A DNA stretch of 64,000 bases from contig NGZR01000001.1 in the NCBI GenBank assembly GCA_002197995.1, positions 8,742,001 through 8,806,000 on the forward strand, in the 5' to 3' direction. Position numbers and translations under genes: made by a program. The DNA is from Gaeumannomyces sp. JS-464. Taxonomy: Eukaryota; Ascomycota; Sordariomycetes; Magnaporthales; Magnaporthaceae. A model generated the notes under the pieces. The model was not told the origin of the DNA. It saw only the letters and a program-made list of their open reading frames with translations, and did not search any database. Below, one piece after another: positions 10,823 through 23,300 of this stretch (position 1 is its first letter; each line of letters starts with the position of its first letter).

Positions 10823-12058
10823 CTACATAGATGATGGACTCGAGCGTGTGTTGCTCAGGGCAACAGACATTTTGGCTCAGCAGCAAGGGATGGGATGAGT
10901 GCTGTGGCGCAGGTCAGCATGGTGGAGCTGTGATGTCCACTTGCTCTGACCGCCTTGGCTCGACTGGTCAAAGGATCAGCACCCATGATGATTTCTTGGA
11001 TTTTTTTCTGCCTGATGGAAGGTCAGATGTGATGATGACTCCCAAGAGACTGCGGTTGAGCACAGCGGACGAAGAGGATTCCAGATATGGAGGGATGAAT
11101 GATAGAATGGAAGTGAGATTCACAAGGGAAGCAGGCAAAACATACGACCAAGACCCTGATTCCACTCGCACAAACAAGCATCATGGTTCAGCGGTTCAGC
11201 TAGAGAAATGGGGCTTGGCGGAATCGGGTCTAACCCAGCCCGATCCGGCATTTCTCAGCAGAACCCACTCGCCACAGCTCCACCCACACCACCAACCGTG
11301 CAAACTCGATCGGCAAGCTGTCAATCCGCGTCAGCTTTTTTTTTTCTCGGATTTGCTGAGCGCACCGCATTCGGCCTGCCCACTTGCCGTTCCTCCCGGC
11401 TCCCGCAATGGTTCGTCTCGGCACCATTCGGGTAGGGATGGGGCTTGACTTTTGGTGTTTGGGGGGCTATTTTGGGTAATTGTTGTCACTAGGGCTGGCA
11501 CCGCCTCTCCCATCGAGGACGCTACCTGCGCTCAGAGCGGAGCCGTGGCTTGGACCCAGGTACTGTGACCCATTTTCTGCTTTCAGCTCAGAAGCGCTCC
11601 CCCAAAGTCCGAACGGTTGGTTGCCCTAGGAGCATGCAAGCTGTGCTGTGCTGTGCTGTGCTGTGCTGTGCTGTGCTGTGCTGTGCTGTGCTGTGCAACC
11701 CAGCCCAGTCGAGCCCGGCTGCCCAAGCCATACCCGGCAGCAATGACCGCCGGACTTCCCATGGGGAGGGAGCCGCTAGACTGGGCCTGGGCCTTGGCGT
11801 GAGCATGGAACGTATAAGCTGAGAAGCTGCTGCCCCACGGCTCCCCGGTTCTGCGTGTCTCTGTCGATACCACTCTGCACCATCACCAACATCATCACCC
11901 CAGTACCCATTCTATCCACACCTCGGTCCAAGCCAGGGGTGGCCTAGTTATATACATTAATACATACAGAGTCTCTTTGGCTGTCTGTTCTTGAACGCTC
12001 GAGACGCAGGCTGATCAGACGAAGCACCAAACCCGGCCTGACAGAGCCAGCCACAGCC
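10823..12058. other. intergenic, promoter of the DUF7053 gene
   Basis: About 1.2 kb with no supportable coding frame. It holds the pentanucleotide array at 11641-11696 and, near 11950-11965, a TATATACATTAATACATAC stretch about 100 bp before the start codon that could serve as a core promoter or 5' UTR. Confidence 0.4.
11641..11696. repeat. (CTGTG)11 pentanucleotide microsatellite
   Basis: Eleven exact copies of CTGTG plus one base, about 360 bp upstream of the DUF7053 start. The matching open frames (repeated Cys/Ala/Val/Leu) are products of the repeat and not genes. Confidence 0.95.
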
Positions 12059-14094
12059 ATGTCTAAACGAACAACATACACCGAGATCAGCACGCTCCCG
12101 CCAAACGTCACGCGGGAGCTGGTGCTAGACTTTTTGCACAACCACGTCGAGATGATCGACCTCAACCCGCTCATCAAAGAGCGCCACCCCATCCCCGTGC
12201 CCGCCAACGCCCCCGCCGACGAGCGCCGCTGCGCCTGGTATTCGCTGACCGACGAGATCAGCTACCTGCCCGGGGGCATCGCCACGGGCGATATCTCGTA
12301 CACGGCCGCCTTCTCTGACCTGCCCAACGGCATCCAGACCCACTGCCGTGCGCCCCTGGGCGTCGACATCCGGTCCCGCTGGACCCTCAACGGCACCCTT
12401 CCCGGGGAGGCCCCTGAGCGGACCGAGATCGGCATCGGGGCCCCCGTCAAGGGGCTCTACATCCGCGAGGACGTCGAGCTGCGCTGCAACGTCCTCATGG
12501 CCTCCTTCGTCAAGAAGACCACCAAGCGGGCCCACACGACCCTCGTCAGCACCCTCGCCCGCAAGGCCGGCAAGGCTGCCACGGATCTGGCCGCCACCTC
12601 TGCCGGCTTCTCGCCCACCATGTTTGCCGCCGGCTCGCCACCCGCACCCATGCCAGCCGTCAGGCATCATCGGGGCGCCAGCGTCGGCAGCGCTCAGGGG
12701 TACATCCCGCCGCGGTACAGCCCGCGCCCGTCGTCCCTGAACCCCTCTCACAACGCTACCAGCAGCAGCAGTACCGCCACCACTGGCCGCGGACACGCGC
12801 ACAGCCTCAGCGAGGGTAGCACCAACGGAGCACCCAGGAGCGGCCACAGCCAGTGCTCCTCGCAAGGCGCATCTCCCGCGGGCACGCCTCGCAGGCCGCT
12901 CTCCCCGGCGGCCGGCGCGTGGCCGCTGCCCGCCACCGCCGACTCGTCCTACCACCCGGCCCAGCGCCGCTACTCGCCCAAGATCGTGCCCACGCCGCCG
13001 CCGCAGCCGCGCCGCTCGCACGAGAGCGACAACTCGGACGTGCCCGCCCTCTTCCGCCCGCCGCAGGCACCCCTAGGTTCGCCCCCTATCACGGGCGGCG
13101 GCGATTGGCACCGCGCTTCCCTCGACAGCGCCAGCGTGCCCGCGCTCTTCCGCCCACCACAAGCGCCGCTGCCATCTCCTCCCGTGTCGGGCGGCCGGCC
13201 CCGCTCGTCCTCGGACCGCAGCGGCTGCTGCAACTCTGACGTGCCCGCGCTCTTTCGCCCGCCACACGCCCCGCTGCCGTCTCCTCCGGTCTCGGGCGGG
13301 TGGCCATCCTCCGGGCACGGCGGCAGCAACGTCCCCGCACTCTTCCGCCCTCCACAGCCGCCTCTGGGGTCTCCCCCGTCGCTACCGCTGGCGGCAAGCA
13401 CTGGTCCTACTCGCCGCCGCCCCCGACGTACACGCCGAACCTCATGATGGCGCCCTCGGCCTGCAGCGCGGGCAACACGCCGGCTGCCGCCGTGCCGCCG
13501 TCCCCGGTGTCGAGCATCGGGGCCGACGAGTTCACGACCGCCGCCAAGGGAAGCAGCAACAACAGCGACGATACCATCCTCCCCAGCGGCCTCGGCGTCC
13601 GCACCAACACCGGCAGCAGCATCAACCCGTTCCCGAACCCGCTGCGGATCTCAAAGTCCAACTCCACCGCCAGCAGCATTTACCCCTCCGACTCGATCCG
13701 CAGGGTTCCCCGGGGCCGGCAGCAGCAGCAGCAGCCCGACTCGCCCGTGTCGCGGCCCGCCTCGGGCGGCTTCTTCTATCCCGAGATGAACCCGTACGAG
13801 TTCAACGACGCCGACGACGACGACGACGACGACAGGGCCGCGCGCGAGGTGGCGGCGGCGGCGGCGTCGCCGTCCTCGCTCACGTCGTCGGTGGCGTCGA
13901 CGCCGACGTCGCAGACCCCGCAGCCCGCCTTCGCCGAGCTCCAGGGCAGCGAGGCGCGGCCCGAGGCCAGCAGCCCGCGGCTCATGATGCTCCGCAACTC
14001 GGTGCAGTACGACGCGCACCCGCTGGCGCTGCGGCCCGGGTCGCTGGGCGCGCCCCCTGCCAACTCGCCGCTTTCGCTTCACGAATTTAGCTGA
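12059..14094 (+). CDS. DUF7053-type protein with proline-rich repeat tail, one frameshift
   Basis: The first 165 residues match what I know of the fungal DUF7053 domain: MSKRTTYTEISTLPP, then VEMIDLNPLIKERHPIP, WYSLTDEISYLPGG, and RCNVLMASFVKKTTKRAH. Its biochemical role is unknown; the fold may resemble lipid-binding START-like domains, which is only a guess. The remaining 510 residues are low complexity: Ser/Pro/Ala-rich, with four near-identical units of VPALFRPPQAPL followed by SPP and Gly (about residues 325-445), a Q5 run and a D7 run. The C5 run at 13373-13377 lacks one C: restoring it joins LGSPP to VATAGGKHWSYSPP and extends the protein to the stop at 14092. No intron is seen. The start codon is the first in-frame Met, and the domain begins at residue 1. 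Confidence 0.82.
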
Positions 14095-15063
14095 TTTTTT
14101 TTTTTTTGTTCTTGCCCTGCATGACCGTTTGATTCTTCGATTTTTTGTTAGCCAGAACGCATTGATCGCGTCTGGATTCTGGTTTGCTTGTTCATACTGG
14201 AAAAGAAAGGAAAACATCAGATACCCCTGATAGAGGATACAGAATGACTGTCTGATACTTATGAGCATACACCAAGCACATGCTGAGCCGGATAAGCTTA
14301 CATGGGGTGCTTGTGAACGAACAGGTGAATTTCCCACAAAGTGACACTGCCTTGACAAGAGTCTTGTTATATCGAGACGCTCAGCGAGAAATGCACGGCC
14401 AAATTCGGGAAAGAGCAAGGCACTCATGGGTGGTCTTGGAAGATTTGCGTTTTTCAAAAAGTTGGGACGCGAACAGCAGTAAACACCACGAAGACACAAG
14501 CCAGCCCTTTGATATTAGCAGCCGAGCGGACAGTCGAAAACCCCTTCCACCAGAAGCCCAACTCCTGGAAAGCCGAAGGACCTAGAAAGCATCAAGATTA
14601 AAGAAACAGTTTCGTCCATAAACGAAAACAAGGCGGAGAACCAAACAGCATTCCGTAGACACCCACACTCGTAATTCCCAAACAGAAAGGGGACAAACAT
14701 CCTCCCTCCCCGGCCCGTGAAAAAAAGATGAAAAAAGAAAAAGAGAAAAAAAAAAATGCAAAAAACCCGGCCGGGGGTCGAACCGGCGGCCTGCGCGAGA
14801 ACCTACGGTCAACGACGCAGCGGCATATGAAGGGACGGGACGGGACGGGACGCGGCGATATGCCACTACGCCATCTCCCCAGAAACCCGCCCAGGTCGCG
14901 TGGTTCGGGTGGTGGGAGGCAGGAGCGCCCCGGGGCCTTATAATATGCCTTACAGCCCAAGCCCGGGGAGCTTGGGAGGTTCCGCAGGGACGTTTGATAT
15001 CTCCCTGCCCTTGACCCCAGTCGCAACCTCACCAAAGCCACCCACCCATTTTCTCGGCTCCTT
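14095..15063. other. intergenic with a tRNA-like unit
   Basis: Besides the tRNA-like unit at 14766-14880, I see no gene. The strand upstream of that unit is purine-rich with many A runs near 14715-14765. Confidence 0.4.
14766..14880 (-). ncRNA. tRNA-like Pol III unit, degenerate tRNA or SINE head
   Basis: The minus strand carries an A-box match (TGGCGTAGTGGC) and, about 85 nt further, a B-box match (GGTTCGACCCC) in a 5-bp stem GCCGG/CCGGC. A run of T6 follows, which would end Pol III transcription. An arm CTGCG/CGCAG lies where an intron-containing anticodon arm would be. Against a working tRNA: the T-loop has 8 bases, the 5' end GGGGAGA does not pair with the 3' CGGGTTT, and four GTCCC units sit after the D-arm. 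It is best read as a decayed tRNA or a tRNA-derived repeat. Confidence 0.4.
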
Positions 15064-15876
15064 TTACGGCGCCAACGCGCCAACAGCAGCAGCGCCAACG
15101 GCCACAGCCAGGCCGAACAACAGGCTGCGCGCGTCCCGGGCGACGACGGCGGCGGCGCCGGCCGTGATGGGCGCCGTCGCGTCGGGCTTGACGGTCGGCA
15201 CGACGTAGTGGGCGTCGTGGCTGACGGTGCCGACGCGGGCGACGGGGGCCGGGACGACGGCGGGCGGGTGCGCCGCCGCCGCCGGCTGCGCCAGCTGCAC
15301 GGGCGCGGGCGGGTAGACGGGCACGACGGCCGGGCGGACGGGGAGGTCGGTGTGGACGGGGACTTTCTGTTGTTTTGATCGTGTTGTGTTTAGCGATCAT
15401 GAGCTGATCAACTTGACCTAACCACACCACCCCTTGTCAGGGGCAAAAAAAAAAAAAAAAAAGGTCGTTCAAGGAAACAAAAGAGAAGAACCCACAGTCG
15501 TGATGGTGCAAGGGCAGTTCTTGTACGTCACCATGGTCGGCTTGGTGACCACGTAGCGCTCCTTCTCGAACCAGAGCACCGTCGGCTCCGGGCAGTAGGT
15601 GCTCCAGGCCGTGACGACGGTCGTCGTGACCGTCATGCTGGTCGAGTTGGCCGCCGCGGGCGTGTAGGTCGGCGTGACGGTGCGCGTCGACAGCGTCGTC
15701 GCCGTCGGGCGCGCCGCGGCGCCGCGGCCGATGTTGACGGACACGTCGACGTTGTTCTCGTTGGCGTTGGCATTGGCGATGTCGTTGACGTTGTTGAAGA
15801 TCGTGCCGCCCTGCGCCAGCACGGCCGCGGGGGCAACCGCCAGGGCCGCAGCGAGGAGGATGTGCTTGGAGGGCAT
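15064..15876 (-). CDS. secreted, probably GPI-anchored cell wall protein (Ccg-6-like)
   Basis: Two exons, 15496-15876 and 15064-15366, give 227 residues without frameshift. The intron has a GTGGGT donor, an AACAACAG acceptor and an internal T17 run. The N-terminus MPSKHILLAAALAVAPAAVLAQ is a clear signal peptide. Next comes an Asn-rich stretch (NNVNDIANANANENNVDV), then a Thr-rich region and the block TYCPEPTVLWFEKERYVVT with TYKNCPCTITT, which resembles the TYCP...CPCT motif of clock-controlled protein 6 and related wall proteins. The second exon is Pro/Ala-rich and ends in a hydrophobic tail (LLFGLAVAVGAAAVGALAP) after small residues, as in GPI-anchor signals. Location at the wall or plasma membrane is inferred; no enzyme motif is visible. 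Confidence 0.78.
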
Positions 15877-17882
15877 TTTGTTGTCTTCTTTTTTTTATGT
15901 TCCTTGCCTCTGTCTTTGTTTCTTGTTTTTTTGCTTCTTCAGGAGGGATGCCTTTCGTATTCCTACGCCGTCACCGTCTCCAAGGAGGTCGTTATTGTCG
16001 TTGCGGTAGTCGTTCCGTTTGTTGGTCAATGGCTCTTGATCGTCGAAGCTTCGTCACTAGTAGATGGAATATAGGGGGAACTGATGAAAGGCAAGCCCAG
16101 CAGGGGATGACAAGGACAAAAAAGGGGGCTAGACCAAGGCAGGACGATGCAGTCGTTGGTGGTTGGTGATGGTGATTCTTGTCCTGGAACGAGCGACTAG
16201 AAGACAAAAAAAAAAAAAAAAAGAGCGACGGATTAAAAAGAGTGTTAAAAGGTCGGTTGATTAGGGGCTGGACGAATACAGAGGAAGTCGGTCTCGGGGA
16301 TGAGAATGGGAAGACGAAGGGGCATCCATCTTTTATGGACGGATCTTCTCTGTCACTTGATCCATCAGTCAGGGGATAAAAGAGTCTGGCCGGCCATACT
16401 GCCAGCGTGCTCTCCCGCCCGGGAGGTAATCTGCCGAGGCGGCGCCGATGTCTAGTGTTTGTTGATCATCCACCCCAAAAGGCCCAGTAGATGATACCTA
16501 AAGCACCGAGGGAAAAACAAACACCGAGTGGTCCCGATCAGAATCGCCCATGCCGCGATCGACCCAAGAATGGAGGGGTGCCAGCCAAGCCCATTCCTGG
16601 CCGGCCACCTGCCCCTTGATGCCAAAACATCATTAAATCCACACATTCCTCACATCGACCGGCCCCCTCCAAGGATGGAGGGGGGAGGGTAAGGACGCAG
16701 ATCACAGACAACACCAAAGTTTTCGGGTACATGCAGCCCCTCCTGCTGCTTGTCGCTGTTCTTCTCGTCTCTGTTCGATGCCTGCAGCCCGGCCCCGGCT
16801 CGATACCGTCCACCATGGCGGACTTGGCAAGCCTGGCCGGGGCTCCGGTGAGGGCGTTTTTATATGTACACCTTGCCTCGTTCGCGACTCCGCACCATAT
16901 CGCTGGCATAAATAGATACCAACGCAGCCGCGCCCTGAAATAGAGCACAAGCTCGGGGCACGCCTAGCAAACGGCCCAGCCCTCAACTCGGATACCTAGC
17001 ACACGCTGACTGTCCGTCTTCCAAGACCTGCTCTCCCTCCCTCTCGAACCCCTTTGATCGCCTAAAAATCCAAGCCGCGGAATTCAGACCGAATCCCCAT
17101 GCACACAAGTCGAGGGAAGAAAGAAAACAAACCAAAGGTGACACTGTGGGTGTGGGGAATATCAAACTGGCCGCCTGCGAAATGTCTTCTCTATGCTCGA
17201 AGCAATTTCCCCCTAAACGCCACCGTTCCCGCAAGCAAACAAAAATAAGCAGAAGGGTTGCGGGAAAGAAAACAGTCATAGGCAATAAGCAATGATAAAC
17301 AGGCCCGAAAAAAATTAATGAAGCCCGTTCGAATGCCGATGTTGAAAGAAACGTAAGGAAGCCCCAGGTGGAGGGCGCCAGGAGGAGATGAGATATAGAG
17401 TGGCTTGATTGAAAGAAAGAAAAAGGAGCAACCTCAAAGGGAGCAAAAGAGAAGATGATAATATCATATGGGTAGTAGTAGAGCAGCAGCAGTAGCAGCA
17501 GCAGTAGCAGCTAGTCGCATGCATGCAGCAGCAACAACCCTAAGCGTAAGAATGGCAAAGAAAAAAGGCCGGCCCGACCAGCCGGCGGGGCGTCCGACTC
17601 AAATCTCTCGATGGGTATGCTGGAAATGACAGTGAGCTGGTGGACGAGAAGACGAGTCTCACGTCTTAAGCTCTGGATCCATTATCGGCCGAGGGGGGCG
17701 TTCCAGCGATACTGGTCGGTCAGGACGGCCAAATTCCTCGGGTCCGTGTTTTCATGCGTGGGAAATGCGGCGTGTCTCGGTATGGCGTGGTTGGGGTGGG
17801 CTGGGGCCCCTGATGCGGCCTGTTTGCCTTGGCCGCCTATTCGTTCGTCTTGCTCGGTTTTCATTCGCACTGTCCTTCCCGC
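15877..17882. other. intergenic between two leftward genes
   Basis: Two kilobases with no supportable gene. It should hold the promoter and 5' UTR of the wall protein (T- and C-rich near 15890-15950) and the 3' end of the RGS gene. Simple repeats occur at 16207-16222 (A16) and 17473-17512 (AGC/AGT trinucleotides). Confidence 0.45.
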
Positions 17883-20315
17883 TCATTTGCGCGTCGATCT
17901 GCTCTGGCTGCGTTCCAGCACGCGTCCCTGCGAGTGGCTGCCGACGGCGATCGAATCGAAGTCGTAGCTCTTTAGTGTCTGTTCGTGTTTGGGGCTGCGA
18001 AGAAATTTCGGAACCGAGTCCTGTGGTTTCACAAGAATGTCAGTCATCTGCGTCCATTCCTGCTCTCAGCCACCCGCCACCGAGATGATGGAGAGAGCCC
18101 AAGCTTTAGTCCGGGTGGTTGGGAGAATGCTTACGCTGGCCATCAGCTTGAACACGGCCGTCTGAGCGTCCTCAAAAAGGGCAGTGACCTCGTGCAGAGT
18201 CTCGATCATGGCCACGTCCTGGCCCACGGCTTTGGTCATGCGAGTCGCCAGGTTGTTCCTCAGCTGGTGGTCAATGTTCAGCTCACACGGCGACCCAGGT
18301 GCCAGGAAGGCATTGTAGATGCCGTACGCCTGCGCCATGATTTCCTTTATGCCATCCATGGAGCTAGGGTTGGGGCTCTTCTGGGCCGTCCGGATGCCCT
18401 GCCGGCAGCTCCGCACAAACTCGTCGACGTCGAGGTAGAACGAGAGGTTCTCCTCGCAGTGCGTCTCGCGCAGGGCCGCGTCGTTCAGGATCTTCTCGAG
18501 CCGCTGCGTGTTGGAGTCCCGGGCAATTCCCGACCGGCTCCCCTGCGCGGCCTCGCTCTCGGATGAGCGGCCCCTTATTGACGCGCCATTGATGAGGTCC
18601 TTGCCCTTGGCGGTCAGTTGGTAGACGGCGTGTTTTGTCGGCTGGAACTGGTGGCATACGGGGAATTGTTGGATGTAGGAGCGATCTTGCTGAACCGCCT
18701 CCATGAGGTCGTACTCGACGAACAGCGACGCAATCTCGACCGTCTCGCGGCGGTCAACCGTGGTGCAGCAGTCCATCAGCCAGTCGGTTGCCGACTTGCC
18801 GGTGAACGTGTCCTTGTACGTCTTGCCGCCAAGCCTGCGCTCCGCGGCCATCTTGACGCCCGTCAGACCGTCCCGGTAATCGCTCAGCGAGTCCGAATCG
18901 GCCGAGCTCACGCTGTTCTTGACGTTAGGGCCGTTGGCACCGATGAATCTCCTAAAGATGACCTCGATAGTGCCGCGGTCCGTCACCAGCTTGTCCGTCT
19001 GGCCATCCCTCTCGAGTATCACGAGCTGGGTCAGCGAGGCCCCTATCAGCTCGCCAACCTGTTTCTGCTGGATACCATTCCTCGAGCAGAAGCGGTCCAA
19101 GATGCAGATTCCCTTGGGGGTGAGCTGCCACACGGAGCCCTTCATGGTGTAAACCTGCTGGTATCTCCCGTCGGCCGACTCGATGAAGCGGGCTTCCAGG
19201 AAGCGCTGACATATCGAGCGGGCCATATCCTTCGCCATCGAGAAGGTCGTGGTCGTCGTCGTGGTCACGATCCTGGACGGGTCGTTCGGATCAGGCATGC
19301 GGTTGGACTGGGAGAATTTGAGCGAGCCAAGGTTGTTGATCGCATCCTCGGACAGGAACGTGTGCTCGACCTTGGTCAAGCGCACACGATGACAGATGGG
19401 CAGAAAGCGGAAGGAGGCTAACGACGAGTGTGCTAAACAGGTCCTTGAAGTCCTGCGGGCGGGCGTGGATGCGTGGTCAGCGACAAGTCGGAAGCACTGA
19501 AAAGGCGCACACACATAAAGACACACACGTTCTCTCCCAGATGCTACCGAGAGCGAAACATGTCGAGAGGAGAACGGAGAACGTCATGGCCGTGCAGACA
19601 GACGCGCGAGTCATGCCACTCGGCAGCGCGGTTCGGTGCAGGAGGGGAAGGGGAGGGGGGAGGGCTTTTTGGGGGCTCAATTGGGTGGACAGGCAACGAA
19701 CCTTTGTGAATGGACGGATCGTCATTCGCGTCATTCGTAATAATCTCGACGATGTTTGATGCATTTTGCTGGCGGGGGGCAGGTGGATGGGGAGCGGGCG
19801 GCCCGGGTCGGTGGCGGCGTAGGGTAGCGAGGGTGGGTCTTGAGCAAGCTGGCCTCGGGCGCCTGGGCGTTCTGCAGCGTCGACGACGACGACGGCGAGC
19901 CGGACAGGTGGGTCGAGGCTCGGTTGCGCGGAGTGCCGTCGGGGCTGGACTGGTCGACCGAGGAGGAGGGCAGGTCGAGCCCGACGGAGAGGCGACTCGC
20001 AGACTGGCGGTGCCGGATCTTGGGGTCAGAGAAAGTCCTGTCGATGGCCGCGGCGGCATACGCGAATATGCCCCCGGCCTTTTGCACCTTGACGAAGGGC
20101 ACGCTCTGCTGGCTTCTGTGCGCGGCGTTCGGTGGACCGGTCGAGGAGGGCGCGGGAGACGGGGCAGCGGCTTCGAATTGGGTCGCGGAAAGCCTGGTGC
20201 TGTGGTGTTGTGGTGGTGGTACGGAGCTGTGGCTGCTGCGTCTGCGTCTGCGTCGGCCTGTGGCGACTGAGCTGTGTATGATGGGTAGTGGGAGCCGGCG
20301 GCCATCTACCAGCAT
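17883..20315 (-). CDS. flbA: FlbA/Rgs1-type RGS protein (DEP-DEP-RGS), apparent frameshifts
   Basis: This is a GTPase-activating protein for a heterotrimeric G-alpha subunit, which in filamentous fungi restrains vegetative growth and allows conidiation. Two DEP regions are visible: one with SRIVTTTTTTTFSMAKDMAR and QLTPKGICILDRFCSRNG, the other with TFTGKSATDWLMDC and YQLTAKGKDLI. The RGS domain runs from RLEKILNDAALRETHCEENL through YDVDEF-like and FLAPGSPCELNIDHQLR to LFEDAQTAVFKLMAS. After intron 18021-18134 the last exon gives DSVPKFLRSPKHEQTLKSYD and the stop at 17883. A 249-nt intron (19453-19701) follows the MHQTSSRLLRMT segment. A missing C in the C6 run (plus-strand G6 at 19774-19779) and a shift near 19390-19400 break the frame. 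The N-terminal 190 residues are Ser/Pro-rich; the start (20315, or MAAGSHYPS at 20305 in another frame) is uncertain. Confidence 0.88.
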
Positions 20316-23300
20316 TTAGCAGAGGAAAAGGGCTGTTAGTTGAACCGCCGAATTGGGGGTGGGGGTGCGCGGGACGGCAGCCAGGTTGATTCAAATAATA
20401 ATAAGGGGGGATGTGGGAATGGATGGAAGCCCAGAACAAGAGCCGCCCTTGTGGATGTGGGCAGAAGGAAAAGGTGGGCTGCTGCGACTGGCAGACCTGC
20501 CACCCCCGGCCAGTGCTTTTGGGTCTGAAGGGAAGGCGAGAAGGGGGAATAAAAAAGAAAAAAAATGAAAATGAAAAAAAAAAATGAAAAAAATAATAAT
20601 ATTATTAAAAAAAGAAAGGTCGGAGAGTTTGTCGGTCAGCTACCGCCTCCACCCTGGAAGCGTGTAGCGGTACCACGGTACCTCGGCGGAGGAGGGGGGC
20701 AGGGCCAAGACCCGTTGAGGTACTGGTACCTTGACGCAAGCAACAGTGGAGAGTGGTGGGGAGCGCAGCGGCTGGGGTGGTAGGCTGGCGGCGACCAGTG
20801 TCCAGTCTGGCTGGTAGCACCCCACCGCGCCCAGACCAGCACCTGCACCTGCCCGCCCGACCAGGGGGCCCTCAGCAACAGCCGGCGAGTGCTCCCCAGT
20901 CAGGTCTCTACCAAAATTTCCCCTTTCATAGCGAGCGGAGCTTCGGTCCAGCGCCAGACCATGTCGCGTGTGTGCACGCTGGTGGCTGCCGAGGGCAGGG
21001 TGCTGTGTAAGCCCGTGGACTGGCGGGAAAGCGGGCGACGGGCGACATCAGACAAGAGGACGGTGGAATCGGCAGAAGGAAGCTGAGGCTGCATTGCTGA
21101 CATGTCTGTCTGTCTCTGTGCACGCACGCACGCCCGCCAGCACGAGTTGACAAATCTAGCGCGCGTGGCCAGACACCAGATGTATGGATGCGCGTCAGGC
21201 TGTGACACGTTGCCGCCAGCCTGGAGCGAGCGGTAGGCACACGCCCCGGACCCGACTGGAAGGGCCGTGCTGCGTCGGCCGGGCTCCATGACGAAGCGAG
21301 CAAGCGCCGCACACCCACCCACGACACAGCACGCGGCTCTCCGGGAAAGCCAACACAAGGCAGCTGCTTAGCTGGGACGGACTAATGGGGCGCCGGCTTG
21401 GGCCCAAGCCATGCAGGAGACGAGGTGGTGATGGGCAAGCAAGACGCGGCAAAAACACACCAGCAGTTTGGTACCGCGCCACCTGGTGCATACCTATCCA
21501 GCTCTCCATGGCCCTGCACACCCAAAGGAAGGGCCAGCCATCTGGCGGGGCCACTTTTTGGCAGTGTGGCTGCCACGTGCCGTGGAACTGATGGGATCTT
21601 GATTCAGGGCCCTATCAGGTGGAGGACGAAGTCCCAAAGCCAAACAAATAAATCAAGAAGACACAGCAGGCACAGCAGATTCTGACACCAGGCAGCCAGG
21701 GATGAAGCAAGTACAGACGGGCGGCCACTTTGGAGGAACGGTCGCTTCCACCGCGTCGCTGCCACCTGGGCTTTGGGATGCTGCAGCCAGGTGAGAGCTA
21801 GAGGTCGAAAACACACGCATTCTGTGACAAACGTGCCCGCTGCAAAAAAAAAAAAAAGGGGGGATTGACAGCGACTGGACGCTCAGAGGACTGAACGCCC
21901 CGGTCTGGTGTGTCATCAGCTGGCGACCATAGGCAGGCGGCGGTGGGGACCCGGCCGCCCGCATGATGGAATGGAGGTAGCGCGACTTGTGCCCTCTGGG
22001 AGCGGGAATAAGGGAGGGGTGAAATGCGGCAGAGGTCGGTCTCACAGCAGCTCGACGAGATCGGCGCGTGGCTTTCAGGGATCTTTGCCATCAGACCAGC
22101 CTGCTTTGGGTGGTGGACCCTGCCGGCCACGCTGTGGGATTACTCCATGTGGAGCCCCTTCGGCCACCCACGACGCTGCTCGGCGACGCCCATGTTGCAG
22201 GTTCGCATGGGTGCCAGGGGGTTCCACCCACCAGGGCAGGGATGCGCATGCTGTCACACTCGTGGCCGACGCTCCGGTCCGGCCTTTTCTGCCTGCACGC
22301 AGCTCGCCCACTGGGTGCGCGCGCAAGGGCTAGTGCCGCTGGCATGCCTGCCTCTGCCTGCCCACCCGCCTGCTCCTTGTGCGACCCTGTCTTGCCGGCC
22401 AGCTGCTCAACCCGCCCGGCACCAAACACGCAAACAAGTCAATTTCGACCGCGGTCCATCCGCCCCAAACGATTCGAGGATGGGACTGGCACCCTGCAAT
22501 CAATTGGGTCCCCAGGAGGCAGGAGGCGTGCCCGTCCCAATATCGGCAGCCCGTTAAGACATATTGCCATTCCTGGTAAGCTCGCCATGTTTTTCCCAGC
22601 CCCTGCCTCCTTTCGGCCTGGTTCTCCTCCAGCCGGTGTTTAACCTTTGCTCGTCAGTGGCCCATCCACCCCTGCGTCTTCTGGAACTGTTCCGTCGGCG
22701 CAGGCAGGTGGGTCGCTTGAGACACGAGGCCGAAGAAACGACACATGGACCCAGATTGGCGCGCTGGCGCAACTGCAGAGGGTCGTATTACAAAACTGGA
22801 AATCTCTGCCATGCTGTGCGACTCCTTCCGTCCACCCAAGATTCGCACAGCTACCAACTGTGGAGGGCGACACTGGCACCTCCACGCATTGGTCGGCGCG
22901 CGTCGGGTCATGGCCGTTTCGACGGCACAGTGACGATGTCTTGGTGGTCGGATGGTGGGGAGAAGGAGGGCCTGGTTGGTTGGAAGTGGGGTTTTGAGAT
23001 CGCAAACAGAGAGGGAGCGAGTCATATGTGGAGGACGAGGATGGAAAAAAATCAAACGAGTTGGAAAACAAAAAACACGCCAATCAACCGGAGGATTTGT
23101 GCCAAATTGGGAAAGGGGAAAGGAGGCAACGGGACAAGGCGATGGAGCGAAAGGGGGAAAAAAAGAAAGAAGAAAAAAATGAACAGAAAGATGCAAGGAA
23201 ATCAACGACAAATCACGCACCTTCAGCAGGGTATCAGTTCCTGGGGCCGAGAAGCGGTGCCTGGAGCTCCCCTCTCAATCCACGATCTGGCGGTGTACAA

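Noticed and set aside
11583..11873. Frames with repeated Cys/Ala/Val/Leu or Ser/Thr/Ala/Gln units
   Set aside because: They only translate the (CTGTG)11 microsatellite.
12125..13021. 298-codon minus-strand frame opposite the DUF7053 gene
   Set aside because: Gly/Arg-rich antisense shadow; the plus strand has the recognisable domain.
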